64,000 bases of DNA from Sinotaia quadrata. Taxonomy: Eukaryota > Mollusca > Gastropoda > Architaenioglossa > Viviparidae. Location: the NCBI GenBank assembly GCA_028829895.1, contig CM054181.1:103081860-103145859 (forward strand). The letters run 5' to 3'. The translations under genes and the position numbers were made by a program. This document shows positions 1 through 34,750 of the stretch, in pieces; the first letter of the stretch is position 1, and each line of letters opens with the position of its first letter. The notes under the pieces are model-generated. The model was given only the letters and a program-made list of their open reading frames with translations, made no database searches and was not told the origin of the DNA.

Positions 1-1004
1 CTGGCAACAATCTCAAGACATCACATAGCTATTATAAACAGACTTTGGATCAGTAACATATACTACCATACAAACTGAAATCAAAATATGTTTACAGTGC
101 AAGAAAGATAATACACTACAACATTTTCCATTACAATGTCCAACCAACCATAAACACGCACCGCCCCAAACTCGAAACCAAAATAACACAACAAACAAGC
201 CAATCACAACAGAAACACAACTCCACCTAAACAATACAAAATAAAGATACCAAACACTCGACAACACTCGACAACACTCGACACAAACTCACTTGTTGTT
301 GTCTGAACGATGGTGAAATCTAAGTGCACGTTATTTTGCTTTCAGTTGACATTAATAACCTGAAAATGTCAAAACTGCACAAACATGAAGTGTTCAAATG
401 TTTTTTGATTCCAATATACATTAATAACCTGAAAATGTCAAAACTGCACAAACATGAAGTGTTCAAATGTTTTTTGATTCCAATATATATAAATTTATCC
501 CCACCCGCCCCACAACCCCGGACACAATAAAATAGATCGGAAGTTAAAAACCCTAGCCTGTCCCAGAACAGAGGAGATTTGCTATGAATTTTTATTTATT
601 TGGCTGTGGCCGCGGTGAGCACATTCAACCTTCCGTGTCAGATAAAGCACTTGAAAGTGATTAAACGAACTTGGTTTACTTAATGAGTAGTTTTCTCAGC
701 AGATGATAATGAATACATATGAAATACCATTGTAGGCAGAATTCTATTTGTTGATTAAGACATAATTAAAAACAAACACAACACAGTTATAAGGATAATT
801 CTTTTATTATACTACCCATTCACTAAACGAAACTAACATAAACTAAAATATTTTAAAAATTATGTTAAACTTTCAATTACAATGTATGTAGCTCGCTCTT
901 GAAATCCATATCTTATGGAGTTGTATGAATTCACTCATTTTCGCTTTGTTTCAGCGCGAACCGTTGTTATAATAAGCTGATTACAATTTACACGTTTTGT
1001 ACAG
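1..1004. other. Left flank, no gene recognised
   Basis: AT-rich sequence with no supported exon. It holds a short 10-bp repeat (CACTCGACAA, about 245-285) and a two-copy 69-bp tandem duplication (351-488). It is presumably an upstream intron of the hexosaminidase gene, because the first recognisable exon begins in the middle of a codon. Confidence 0.5.
351..488. repeat. 69-bp tandem duplication, 2 copies
   Basis: The segment starting ATTAATAACCTGAAAATGTC at 351 recurs at 420 almost without change. It carries no coding signal. Confidence 0.85.
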
Positions 1005-22453
<21,449 letters not shown>

Positions 22454-22727
22454 AAGTAAATTAAATGAATTTGACATTGTTGATAGGGATACATACATTA
22501 CATTTTGTAAAAGTGAAATGAATTTGACATTGTTGGAATGACAAATTGTTGGAATGAAAATCCACATCATAAACTGAGTGTAATTTCAATATGCTGTCAA
22601 ACACGCACTAATTCTAAAGCAGCTAATAACTTAGAGATTATGTTTGGAAATAGAAATATCTGCTTAATATGTGTGACAATAATTTCTTTCTCACTGATAT
22701 TTAGCCTCTTTAACTTTTCGTGAAGAT
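22454..22727. other. 3' flank of the hexosaminidase gene
   Basis: A 275-bp AT-rich stretch between the stop codon and the second retrotransposon, with a short duplication containing AATGAATTTGACATTGTTG. The transcript end is uncertain: either the weak ATTAAA here is used or the transcript runs into the LTR. Confidence 0.55.
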
Positions 22728-24277
22728 TGTCACAAGTCTGATAAAAATGTCCGACCTGATGACCCACTTAGCCTTGTTTACTTCAAATTCAAATATTTGA
22801 AACCCTTGACTCCTTTGTTCAAAGCTTCCTTTTTCTAGGTGCTTCTAGAACAGGTCAAGATGTTATGTAACTTTAGGACCATTGTCCAGTTCTCGAACCA
22901 ACCACATGCTTTGCGAACAGTCACGTGATACGCAATATACCTTTCTATATATGTACCCACACGCTTCCGCTCCCTCACTTCGAGCACATTTTAGCTAATT
23001 CCATCAGCTTACTCGGGTCGTGAGAGGCAGCCGGCGCCATAGAGAATCAAGGTACCCTTCGACTTCTCTCAAAGGTATCATTTTATTTAATAGTATTTGC
23101 CTATGTATTGTTTAAGTATGTATTTGTGCTATGTATTATATGATTTCCATATACACTTGAGCATGGTTCAGAGAAATAGCTGAAAACCTATATGTTACGG
23201 AATATAAATTTATTGTAACCATTTTTCCATTTCTGTACTTTAATTTATATTGTTTTAATTCACTAAGAGCCAGAATGCTGCGCTCGATATGAATTCTTCA
23301 TGTAATTCAATTATTGCGTGTAATTTTAATTGTAAATTGTGAAGCGCTCTGTCGGCTTGAATTACCCCTTGTATGAACATTAATTTAACGTTGTATCTAT
23401 TTTATTGCTTCATACGTCATGACTGTTAAATGGAACACATGTGAGACGATTATATTTTTTCTAAAATTTAATTGTAAGCGACGCGAGGTCGAAACTCCTT
23501 GTTCAGCGCATTTAATTGAGCCATGCCTAGGTAGGACCTGTTAGGTTGAGAATTATATCCAAACACGTTGCATCCACAGGTCGGCTCATGGTTCATGTTT
23601 CACCATGCCTCACCTGCATTAGCTTATTGGTGTAAGCGTGTCGAAATCCACTCTGAGGGCCATGCTGCAAAAATTCCAGTTCCTAGCCACTAACAAAGGG
23701 ACATCATTCCTTATGCACCACGTGTGTCGTTAAAGGGGGACTGAGGGAACGAATCAGCATGACTGAGTGTTGAGACCAAGGATACAAGAATAGAGCTAAG
23801 TGCAAAATCAAGTGTACAGATCTCAAAGGAACACTTTTCTGGCAATTTAGATTGACAAAAATCAGGCATAGGCGCGTAAAGACAGAGTGAAGACTATTCG
23901 CGTTGCATTCGATTTATTGTTAATTTGTTAAACTTCATTAAATCTTATTTTCTTTGTTAATACCTCTTAGTAGTTGATTTCTATGCACAATAGACCAATT
24001 AGATTAATTCTTAGATTTGAATGGGGGCGGATGAGCAGAAAGATTGATGACGAGTGCATATTAATTTAGAGGGACTTAACTGTTTTCAAATCTAGCTAAA
24101 AGTTCGCAGTTTATTAGTCTGTAAATTTGTCGTCTGAACTACAAGACGCACTTTTAATTAGTCAGATAATAAATTGAGCAACCAGTCTGCGTAGAATATG
24201 AGAGGAAGAATTAATTATATTTAAAGTCTTTTAATTATTCTAAGCAGGGTCTTTAAATAAATACTGGAAACGTAACA
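22728..24277 (+). repeat. 5' LTR of copy 2
   Basis: Runs from TGTCACAAGTCTG to GGAAACGTAACA. A likely promoter is TATATAT at 22946-22952, behind the E-box CACGTG near 22922. AATAAA lies near its 3' end. Confidence 0.95.
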
Positions 24278-24279
24278 AG

Positions 24280-24298
24280 TGGGGGTCGTCGCGGGATT
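24280..24298 (+). other. Primer-binding site of copy 2, altered
   Basis: Reads TGGGGGTCGTCGCGGGATT where copy 1 has TGGGGGCTCGTCCGGGATT. One base is lost and one gained, so both ends still match tRNA-Pro but the middle six bases do not. Confidence 0.75.
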
Positions 24299-24895
24299 GA
24301 TATGTATTAAATTGTAAATTGTAACATTTTTATACATAGGGCGCATCATAACCTAGAAACGAACGAACGAACAGAATTGCCAATTGTTCTTTTGATTTTT
24401 GTATCACTGATTTTCTTTGCTTTTGTTGTGACATGTGCATGTATTCTTTTGCAGAGTAGCGTGCATGTTAGTTAATGTTGATATATTTAAGCGTAGTTAA
24501 ATATGTCATGTTAGCTATTGAATGATTTATTTAGTATTGTGTTACTGAGTACTTCATTGTGAGGAGTCGAAGGTTATACCGCCAGCTAGGAGAGTTATCG
24601 GTAGTAACAGACTTCGGACTATTATATTTAGGGTGCTAGATATAATGTGTAATGTTGTATGGTAGGAGCCGTGACATTACGAAAGTCTTGGAACAGCGGA
24701 CACTGTGACAAGCAGGTGAAACGTGTAAGAGTTAACGCGCAATTTATTTCGGAAGGTGTTCTGAGTAAATTAAATAATTTTTGTAAGGTGGTAGCCTAAA
24801 AGTTATTTTCGGGATAAGCGGAGTTATCGCCGACGGTTAAAACACACAATTCACGAGATACATTGTTATTGTAGCCAGCGCGCTAAGACAGTAAA
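24299..24895 (+). other. Leader of copy 2
   Basis: About 600 bp between primer-binding site and Gag start, with no open frame. It closely matches the leader of copy 1 (14233-14830) and probably contains the packaging region. Confidence 0.6.
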
Positions 24896-27800
24896 ATGGA
24901 TCGCAAACAGGTTCTCGAAGACCTGAAAGAAACCGGTATCATGATAGGATATCAGGGTGACGAACTGACTAGCTACATTAAAACTGAGCTAGAGAAAGCG
25001 GAAAAGGAGAGACAAGAGATAGAAAGGGAAGAACGGTTAGCTGCCCGCGAAGCTAAGAAGTTAGAGGCTGAAAGACTAGCTGAAACCGAGGCTAAACGCA
25101 TCGCAGCGGACACAGAAGCAAAACGCATCGCAGCGGATACAGAAGCCAAACGCATCGCCGCAGACGCGGAAATAAAACGGTTAGAATGGGAAGTAAAGAA
25201 ACTAGAAGTTACCAATCCAAACCGTGATCGCAGAAGCAGTGGTGATTCGCGTTCTAGCGATGGAAATAATCACAGTAGAATTGAAAATATCATTCCAAAG
25301 ATAAATATGGTCCCATTTGATGAGAACAAAGATCAAATAGACGCGTATTTAAAAACGTTTGAAAAGTTAGCCAGAGCAACAAACATTCCAGCGGAACATT
25401 GGGCGATAAATTTATCGGGGTTATTGCAGGGCAGTGCGAAAAACGAGTTCAATAAGCTTAGCGATTCTGAGTCAGATAATTACGACACAGTCAAGGCCGC
25501 ATTATTGAAACGTTACAAACTCACAGCAGATACATACCGACGTAAGTTTAAACAGGCCACTAAAGCCAGTTCAGAGACGCACGCACAGTACATACGACGC
25601 GTAGCTGACTTGTTCCAAAGATGGATAGATCTAGCCGAAACTCCACAGACGTACGCAGGTCTTAGGGATGAAATGGTAAAAGACCATATTCTCGGGTCAT
25701 ACAAATCAGATCTACTGATTCACTTAGCAATAAGGGAAAAATCTACGCTAGAGGAGATAGGCAACGCCGCCGATCGCTTTGATGACGCACATTCTCAATT
25801 CTCGAACGCACACGCGAACAACAAGTCTCGACCGAACGAACCGCAGACTCGAAAGGATAAGAAAAATGACGGGAAGGCACCTAATGAGCGTGATGATAAA
25901 ACATCTAAACCCGACACTAAAAACAAGTCCGACAAACAGAAAGATAAAAAGAATCTTGCATGTTACACTTGTGGTGATAGTGGCCATTTTTCACGAACAT
26001 GTCCTGAAAAGAAAACAGCTAAAGTTTACGCAGTAGAAAGTCATACACCTAAAACAGAAAAGTCGAATCGAACACCAGTACAGGCAAACGGTCACGATAC
26101 AATCGCTTTGCTTGATACAGGGTGTGAGCTAGACGCTATTGTAAATGCATCATTAGTTAACCGTACCGACTACACAGGGGAGACAATCTCTGTCACCTTT
26201 GCAAACGGCGAACAAGACATTTTACCAGTAGCTGAAGTCTCGATTGTTTCAGACTTTGTAGAAGGAACAGTCAAAGCGGCAGTTATGGAAAACTCACCGC
26301 ATGACGTGATCCTTGGTTGCAAGTATGTTTTGCCGTGCAAAAAACAAACTTCAACTGAACCACCACTGGTTAACGCTGTAACCAGAGCAGCGAGTAGTAA
26401 AGACAAATCTGTAACTGCACCGATGTCTGCCGCACCAGCCGTAGATAAAGCAACAGTTAGCGAGATTAAAATATTACAAGCTGAGGACGAAACACTATAC
26501 AAGTTACGCAAGCAAGCTGTACTTGTTAGTGACGTCAACACTGACGATTCGAATAAGAGAGCGTGCATTATTCTGAAAAAGGGTTTATTGTACCGCTATT
26601 CGAAAGTGGGAGACGAATTTCGGAAACAATTAGTCGTTCCACAAACCAAACGAAATGACGTATTACGATTAGGTCATGAGAGTCTTTTTGGTGCACACAT
26701 GGGTGTACAAAAAACAACTAGTCGTATTACAAGTGAGTTTTATTGGCCGGACATCACTGCCGATATCCGTAGATTCGTGTTAAGTTGCGACACATGCCAG
26801 AGAACACAGTCTAAAAATTCAATCAGACCCGCACCGTTAGGAGAGCCTGAACTGATCAGTGAGCCCTACAAACGCGTAGCAATGGATTTGATTGGGCCTA
26901 TAATACCCACATCAACGAGAGGTAATCGATACGTGCTGACCACTATTGATTACGCAACAAGATTCGCCGACGCAGTACCATTGAAAAATATTGATACTGA
27001 AACTGTCGCCGAAGCCCTTTTCGGTCTTTGGAGTCGTGTTGGAATTCCTACTGAAATTTTGACGGATCAGGGGAGTCAATTCATAGGCAACGTAATGAAG
27101 GAAGTAAATCGTTTACTTTCCATCAAACATCTTACTTGCACACCATACCACCCCCAGGCAAATGGTCTGATTGAAAAATACAATGGGACATTAAAAACAG
27201 CACTTAAAAAGCTCGCCACAGATAAACCGAAAGACTGGGACAGATACATCCCTGCCCTACTATTTGCATATAGGGAGGTGCCACAATCTTCCACCGGGTT
27301 TTCACCATTTGAGCTACTTTACGGACGTACTGTACGCGGACCGATGATGATTTTGAAGGCACTTTGGACTGATGAAAAGACAGATGACGAAGTTAAAACA
27401 ACTTACACATACGTCACTGACTTAAGAAACCGTCTTGAAACTATAGGCAAGATAGCACGGGAAAACCTGACAATAGCTCAGTCTAGACAGGCAGAATATT
27501 ACAATAAGCACACCAAACCTAGAGAATTTGAAGTTAATGACAAAGTGTTACTGTTGCTTCCTGAAGCACATAACAAACTTCAGATGAAATGGAAGGGGCC
27601 CTTTGTAGTTACCGCCAAGCTAGGGGGACTGAACTATAAGGTGCAGACAGGAAAGAGAGAGAAAATCTTTCATGTTAACCTACTCAAAAAGTACATAAGC
27701 CGTGAGGATCAAACCACTCAAGCTGATTTTGTCGTAGCGACGATAGTTACAGAAGACGAGGGGGATACTGATTGCGTCACTGGTACTTTACCAAACTGTC

Positions 27801-29223
27801 CTCTACAGACGGACGAAACTGTCAAAGACGTTAGGGTAAATGAAGCCTTGACAGAAAGACAGAAAAAAGAAGTGAATGAATTGCTTAATGAGTTCTCATC
27901 TACTCTGACAGACAAACCAGGGTTGACAGACTTAATAGAATTTTCACTGAAGCTGACTGACAACAAACCGATACGTTTGAAGCCGTATCCGTTGCCACAC
28001 GCTAAGATAGATGACGTTAGACGTGAGATTAAGACTATGCTAGATCTAGGGGTCATAGAGAAGACTGACAGTGCCTACGGATCACCCATCGTGTTGATTA
28101 AAAAACGTGATAACTCGTTCCGTTTTTGCGTAGACTACCGCAAACTCAATCAAGTGACAGAGTTTTGCGCCGAACCTCTTCCTGATCCGGATCTCATCTT
28201 CACTAAGCTAGCTAACGCTCATTACTATACCAAAATAGATTTGTCACGCGGTTTTTGGCAAATCAAGGTCAAGGACACTGATCGACACATATTAGCTTTC
28301 ACTACACCAGTAGGAAACTACACATGGAAAGTTATGCCTTTCGGAGTTTCAAACGCTCCAAGCATTTTTTCTAAAATGATGCGGTCATTGTTAGAACCAC
28401 TGTACGGACGTGGAGTTGAGAACTTCATGGATGATTTAATTCTAGGCACCCAGACATGGGAGGAGCACTTAACACTCTTACGAGATGTGCTAGCCAGATT
28501 AAAACAAGCCAACCTCACTGCCCGCCCTACGAAGTGTGAAATAGCACAATTCTCCTTAGACTTCTTGGGACACAAGTTGAGTCATGGAACTATGTCGCCA
28601 AGTGAAGCTAAGATAGCACAACTTAAGGACACTTCACAACCGCTAACAAAAACACAAGTTAGAAGTTTTCTTGGTCTTGCTAACTACTACAGAAAATTCG
28701 TACCAGATTTTAGTGCCATTGCATGTCCTCTGACTGACTTGACACGTAAGAATATGCCTACAAAAGTAGTGTGGACTGATGCATGCCAAAACGCTTTTGA
28801 CACACTGAAATCTAGACTGACTTCAGATTTAATTGTTAAACTGCCAGATTTGACAAAACCATTCTTGTTAAGGACTGATGCTAGCAACACAGGATTAGGA
28901 GCAGTGTTATTACAAGAACACAATGACACCAAACACCCAGTTGCATGTGCAAGCCGTAAACTCACAACTACTGAACAGAAATATTCCACCAGTGAAAAGG
29001 AATGTCTTGCAATAGTTTGGGCCATAAAAAAGTTCGAAACTATTTGTACGGAAAAACCTTTGTCATTGAGTGCGATCACCAGCCGTTGGCCTTTCTCGGA
29101 CAGGCGCAATTTACGAACAGCCGTTTAATGCGTTGGTCTTTGTTTCTGACACAGTATGACGCAAATATTCATTACATCAAAGGGTCTTTGAATGTTGGCG
29201 CAGATTACATGAGTCGTGCTTGA
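24896..29223 (+). pseudogene. Gag-Pol of copy 2, frameshifted in RNase H
   Basis: Same domain order as copy 1: Gag with CCHC knuckle, protease, integrase, reverse transcriptase, RNase H. The frame is open from 24896 to 29128, but one A of a four-A run is missing at 29037-29039 relative to copy 1. This replaces the last part of RNase H, and the original reading continues in another frame to a stop at 29223. The N-terminal coiled coil is 24 residues shorter than in copy 1 because of a different number of AKRIAAD repeats. All integrase and reverse-transcriptase motifs remain. Loss of RNase H should block independent reverse transcription. Confidence 0.92.
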
Positions 29224-29433
29224 TGCCATCAAGTGCCGGTACTGATAGAATGTTGTTTAATCAATTAACTGAACCCTACGGATTCCTTCCTGTAAATATG
29301 AAATATAGTTGCACACTTTATTTCTAGGAATGTCGAAATTTTTTTTGTGTAAATTTTTCTTCATTGTGGACTTCTACATTTTATCATACATAATTTGTAG
29401 GAGGCATTTTATCTTTGGTAAGATAAACGCCTC

Positions 29434-29446
29434 AAAAGCAAGGGGG
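29434..29446 (+). other. Polypurine tract of copy 2
   Basis: AAAAGCAAGGGGG immediately before the 3' LTR, identical to copy 1. Confidence 0.85.
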
Positions 29447-30996
29447 TGTCACAAGTCTGATAAAAATGTCCGACCTGATGACCCACTTAGCCTTGTTTAC
29501 TTCAAATTCAAATATTTGAAACCCTTGACTCCTTTGTTCAAAGCTTCCTTTTTCTAGGTGCTTCTAGAACAGGTCAAGATGTTATGTAACTTTAGGACCA
29601 TTGTCCAGTTCTCGAACCAACCACATGCTTTGCGAACAGTCACGTGATACGCAATATACCTTTCTATATATGTACCCACACGCTTCCGCTCCCTCACTTC
29701 GAGCACATTTTAGCTAATTCCATCAGCTTACTCGGGTCGTGAGAGGCAGCCGGCGCCATAGAGAATCAAGGTACCCTTCGACTTCTCTCAAAGGTATCAT
29801 TTTATTTAATAGTATTTGCCTATGTATTGTTTAAGTATGTATTTGTGCTATGTATTATATGATTTCCATATACACTTGAGCATGGTTCAGAGAAATAGCT
29901 GAAAACCTATATGTTACGGAATATAAATTTATTGTAACCATTTTTCCATTTCTGTACTTTAATTTATATTGTTTTAATTCACTAAGAGCCAGAATGCTGC
30001 GCTCGATATGAATTCTTCATGTAATTCAATTATTGCGTGTAATTTTAATTGTAAATTGTGAAGCGCTCTGTCGGCTTGAATTACCCCTTGTATGAACATT
30101 AATTTAACGTTGTATCTATTTTATTGCTTCATACGTCATGACTGTTAAATGGAACACATGTGAGACGATTATATTTTTTCTAAAATTTAATTGTAAGCGA
30201 CGCGAGGTCGAAACTCCTTGTTCAGCGCATTTAATTGAGCCATGCCTAGGTAGGACCTGTTAGGTTGAGAATTATATCCAAACACGTTGCATCCACAGGT
30301 CGGCTCATGGTTCATGTTTCACCATGCCTCACCTGCATTAGCTTATTGGTGTAAGCGTGTCGAAATCCACTCTGAGGGCCATGCTGCAAAAATTCCAGTT
30401 CCTAGCCACTAACAAAGGGACATCATTCCTTATGCACCACGTGTGTCGTTAAAGGGGGACTGAGGGAACGAATCAGCATGACTGAGTGTTGAGACCAAGG
30501 ATACAAGAATAGAGCTAAGTGCAAAATCAAGTGTACAGATCTCAAAGGAACACTTTTCTGGCAATTTAGATTGACAAAAATCAGGCATAGGCGCGTAAAG
30601 ACAGAGTGAAGACTATTCGCGTTGCATTCGATTTATTGTTAATTTGTTAAACTTCATTAAATCTTATTTTCTTTGTTAATACCTCTTAGTAGTTGATTTC
30701 TATGCACAATAGACCAATTAGATTAATTCTTAGATTTGAATGGGGGCGGATGAGCAGAAAGATTGATGACGAGTGCATATTAATTTAGAGGGACTTAACT
30801 GTTTTCAAATCTAGCTAAAAGTTCGCAGTTTATTAGTCTGTAAATTTGTCGTCTGAACTACAAGACGCACTTTTAATTAGTCAGATAATAAATTGAGCAA
30901 CCAGTCTGCGTAGAATATGAGAGGAAGAATTAATTATATTTAAAGTCTTTTAATTATTCTAAGCAGGGTCTTTAAATAAATACTGGAAACGTAACA
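29447..30996 (+). repeat. 3' LTR of copy 2
   Basis: 1550 bp. It matches the 5' LTR wherever compared by eye, which indicates a young insertion. Confidence 0.95.
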
Positions 30997-31656
30997 AAGA
31001 TAAATAATTATCAATGTATTCTTGATATTAATAATAATCACAAACTGCTTACTCTAAACAGACGGTCATAATATCGGGCTGCCCGTTAAATTGCCACTTG
31101 AACGAAATGTTACCGGACCGACATTGAATTATGATTCTAAAAGATCGATCAAGTACTGGTAAAAACAAGTTCCCTTATCTGACTTTCAAGACACACCAAA
31201 CTATTCAGCCAGACTGGCTATAACTATTTAATGCCCCTCCTCCACCCAGGCAAGATCTTAATACTGTTATTCAAATAAATCAATAAACGAGCGTGTGTTG
31301 ACTATAATTTTAATAACATCAGCTTTCGAATCTTGCAAAACAGAGTTTCAGTCATATAAATCACAATTCAATCTCGAATACTGAAGCAAGTCAAAATTAT
31401 ATTCATTCCAACAAGATTTGAAATTACATTGAAATATTCCGAACAGATAAAATTTTATTCTCTATTCCAAAGTTAACATCTAGTCTCTTCATTTTTCATC
31501 TTAATAATTATATTAATTAACGTTTCAACAAAGATATTAATTTCTTTTCATAAATGAAAGTACAGCAAAGGAATAACCACAAAAATAGTTCTCTCACTTA
31601 AAGCGCTATGTCTTTCAAAAGTTCTTCAACAGTTCTGTTTGGTCCGAGCACCCCCA

Positions 31657-31662
<6 letters not shown>

Positions 31663-31746
<84 letters not shown>

Positions 31747-31801
31747 GCACGCACGCACGCACGCACGCTCGCACGCACGCACGCACGCACGCACGCACAC
31801 A
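31663..31801. repeat. (CA)n/(CGCA)n microsatellite
   Basis: About 40 CA dinucleotides, then GCAC tetramers. Open frames on both strands here are artefacts of the repeat. Confidence 0.95.
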
Positions 31802-31930
31802 CTATGACGTTTGATATTTCTGTGAAATGTTTCTTTCGTAGCTTATTATTTCACTTATTTCACACTTCATGAATATTTGATCCAGTAAATACGAACATTA
31901 ATAAAGTTTATAGGCGCACACGTATCTGTG

Positions 31931-31936
<6 letters not shown>

Positions 31937-31994
<58 letters not shown>

Positions 31995-32008
31995 ATGTGT
32001 GTGTGTTA
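31937..32008. repeat. (TG)n microsatellite
   Basis: TG repeats 135 bp downstream of the CA array and on the opposite strand sense, so the two could pair as a long hairpin. Confidence 0.95.
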
Positions 32009-32095
32009 TTTATTAATTTAGAACACGATTGAAAATAAATTATCGGCAAATTACATCACATGAATTCATAAAACGAGAAGAGAAAACAGACATTG

Positions 32096-33392
32096 AATTA
32101 TGTACATTCACCATATATATATTACTATATTACTTCTTGGCGCGCTAAACAACAACTTTGGATTATGTACATTCACCTTATATATATTACTACATTACTT
32201 CTTTGGCGCTCTAAACAACAACTTTGGATATGTACATTCACCTTATATATATTACTATATTACTTCTTTGGCGCTCTAAACAACAACTTTGGATTATGTA
32301 CATTCACCTTATATATTACTACATTACTTCTTTGGCGCGCTAAACAACAACTTTGGATTATGTACATTCACCTTATATATATTACTACATTACTTCTTTG
32401 GCGCTCTAAACAACAACTTTGGATTATGTACATTCACCTTATATATATTACTACATTACTTCTTTGGCGCGCTAAACAACAACTTTGGATTATGTACATT
32501 CACCTTATATATATTACTACATTACTTCTTTGGCGCGCTAAACAACAACTTTGGATTATGTACATTCACCTTATATATTGCTACATTACTTCTTTGGCGC
32601 GCTAAACAACAACTTTGGATTATGTACATTCACCTTATATATATTACTACATTACTTCTTTGGCGCGCTAAACAACAACTTTGGATTATGTACATTCACC
32701 TTATATATATTACTACATTACTTCTTTGGCGCGCTAAACAACAACTTTGGATTACGTACATTCACCTTATATATTACTACATTACTTCTTTGGCGCGCTA
32801 AACAACAACTTTGGATTATGTACATTCACCTTATATATATTACTACATTACTTCTTTGGCGCGCTAAACAACAACTTTGGATTATGTACATTCACCTTAT
32901 ATATTACTACATTACTTCTTTGGCGCTCTAAACAACAACTTTGGATTATGTACATTCACCTTATATATATTACTACATTACTTCTTTGGCGCGCTAAACA
33001 ACAACTTTGGATTATGTACATTCACCTTATATATTGCTACATTACTTCTTTGGCGCGCTAAACAACAACTTTGGATTATGTACATTCACCTTATATATAT
33101 TACTACATTACTTCTTTGGCGCGCTAAACAACAACTTTGGATTATGTACATTCACCTTATATATATTACTACATTACTTCTTTGGCGCGCTAAACAACAA
33201 CTTTGGATTACGTACATTCACCTTATATATTACTACATTACTTCTTTGGCGCGCTAAACAACAACTTTGGATTATGTACATTCACCTTATATATATTACT
33301 ACATTACTTCTTTGGCGCGCTAAACAACAACTTTGGATTATGTACATTCACCTTATATATTACTACATTACTTCTTTGGCGCGCTAAACAAC
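32096..33392. repeat. 65-bp minisatellite, about 20 copies
   Basis: Units of 63-66 bp contain TATGTACATTCACCTTATAT and CTTTGGCGCGCTAAACAAC. Variants are one TA shorter, GCGCTC for GCGCGC, or TACGTAC for TATGTAC. The order of variants repeats with a 456-bp period (units starting near 32551 and 33007), so there is a higher-order repeat. The long frames here arise because adjacent units rotate through all frames. Confidence 0.95.
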
Positions 33393-34024
33393 TTTTGCTT
33401 GCCCCAGTGCACTGTCGACCACATAGAAATACTATTTTCTCGATATCCCTGTCATTGATGACAAAACTCATCACTGGTAGCACAATACATATGGAATCTT
33501 TACAGTTACATTTTCAAACAAAATTCAGTCGAACTCTTACAAGTTGACTGATTCCACCATGACGGAACCTCGTCCACAACAGTTCCACTCTAACAGATGA
33601 CAATAGCCTCTTCTCAGGCCTTTTCAACAATGTAGGGCGACATCACCCAGGCAATTTTTATGCGTTTTAGATTGACGGAGTTGTCTACCATCTCCAATTC
33701 TACATTGAAATATTGAGTATTGTCTCCAGCTTCACCTACGAAAGATGTTGCTTATTACCTCCTGTTCGAAATGAAGTTATCTACAGCTTTCACTACAGCT
33801 GACATAAGAAAATACTAATTGAGATCCAGATGAATAATTATAGAATATTTGCTTCTCTCATAATTCAGTCTATATCAATCTCAGTAAAAAAAATGTTCTC
33901 TAAGGAAGTACACCATCTATTAAAAAAAATGTCTATTTTAAATTCCAATATATTCAATCCAAGTCTAGAATAAAATATGTACTCCAGAATGACTGATTCA
34001 CCATAATAAGCTAAAAAACTAAAA

Positions 34025-34300
34025 AGCTATGGGCCTCTCAAATAACACTAACGTAAGCTTTCAAACTATGGGGCCTCAAATAACATTAACGTAAGCTTTC
34101 AAACTATGGGGCCTCTCAAATAACACTAACGTAAGCTTTCAAACTATGGGGCCTCAAATAACACTAACGTAAGCTTTCAAACTATGGGGCCTCAAATAAC
34201 ATTAACGTAAGCTTTCAAACTATGGGGCCTCTCAAATAACACTAAAGTAAGCTTTCAAGCTACGGGCCTATCAAATAACACTAAAGTAAGCCGTCAAGTT
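34025..34300. repeat. About 38-bp tandem repeat, 7 copies
   Basis: Units contain AAGCTTTCAAACTATGGGGC and CAAATAACACTAACGT. Some have an extra CTCT. Confidence 0.88.
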
Positions 34301-34450
34301 ATGATCATCTCAACACTGAAGTCCACCTGCATACCAAGGGGATGTCAAAAGAACCAAAAACCTGTAAGCCCGTTCGAACAAGAAAGTTCTGTTTGATCAC
34401 TTTAAAGTTTCTTCAGTTTGAAACAAAGCTGCTAGCTATCGGCTTATTAG

Positions 34451-34750
34451 TGGTTATATTAATGGCTCTGTGGTAGTGTCTCTATTAATGGCTCTGGTAG
34501 TGTCTCTATTAATGACTGTGGTAGTGTCTCTATTAATGGCTCTGGTAGTGTCTCTATTAATGGCTTTGGTAGTGTCTATTAATGGCTCTGGTAGTGTCTC
34601 TATTAAAGGCTCTGGTAGTGTCTCTATTAATGGCTTTGGTAGTGTCTCTATTAATGGCTCTGGTAGTGTCTCTATTAATGGATCTGGTAGTGTTTCCATT
34701 AATGGCTCTGGTAGTGTCTCTATTAATGGCTCTGGTAGTGTCTATTAATG
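34451..34750. repeat. 24-bp minisatellite, about 13 copies
   Basis: The unit contains TCTCTATTAATGGCTCTGGT. Because 24 is a multiple of three, frames stay open on both strands (SINGSGSV-like and LIETLPEP-like repeats). No splice or signal features support translation. Confidence 0.9.

Larger units (their letters stand above)
22728..30996 (+). mobile_element. Gmr1-like LTR retrotransposon, copy 2
   Basis: An 8269-bp element, same family as 8061-16398 but opposite orientation. Its two 1550-bp LTRs (22728-24277 and 29447-30996) look identical by eye, and the target duplication is AAGAT (22723-22727 and 30997-31001). It has a single-base deletion in RNase H and a changed primer-binding site. Its LTRs differ from copy 1 at many positions, so the two are separate insertions of related subfamilies, not a local duplication. 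Confidence 0.95.

Noticed and set aside
555..604. Possible upstream hexosaminidase exon (AG before 556, donor CGCG|GTGAGC at about 614)
   Set aside because: The translation has no resemblance to GH20 b-domain sequence and the acceptor is weak. The phase fits only by chance.
32093..33547. Several 104-170-codon overlapping frames (YVHSPYI, GALNNNFG repeats)
   Set aside because: They follow exactly from a 65-bp tandem repeat that rotates through all frames; no start context, signal or splice pattern.
34454..34748. Open frames on both strands with 8-residue repeats
   Set aside because: A 24-bp period keeps any stop-free frame open; simultaneous opening on both strands points to repeat composition, not selection.
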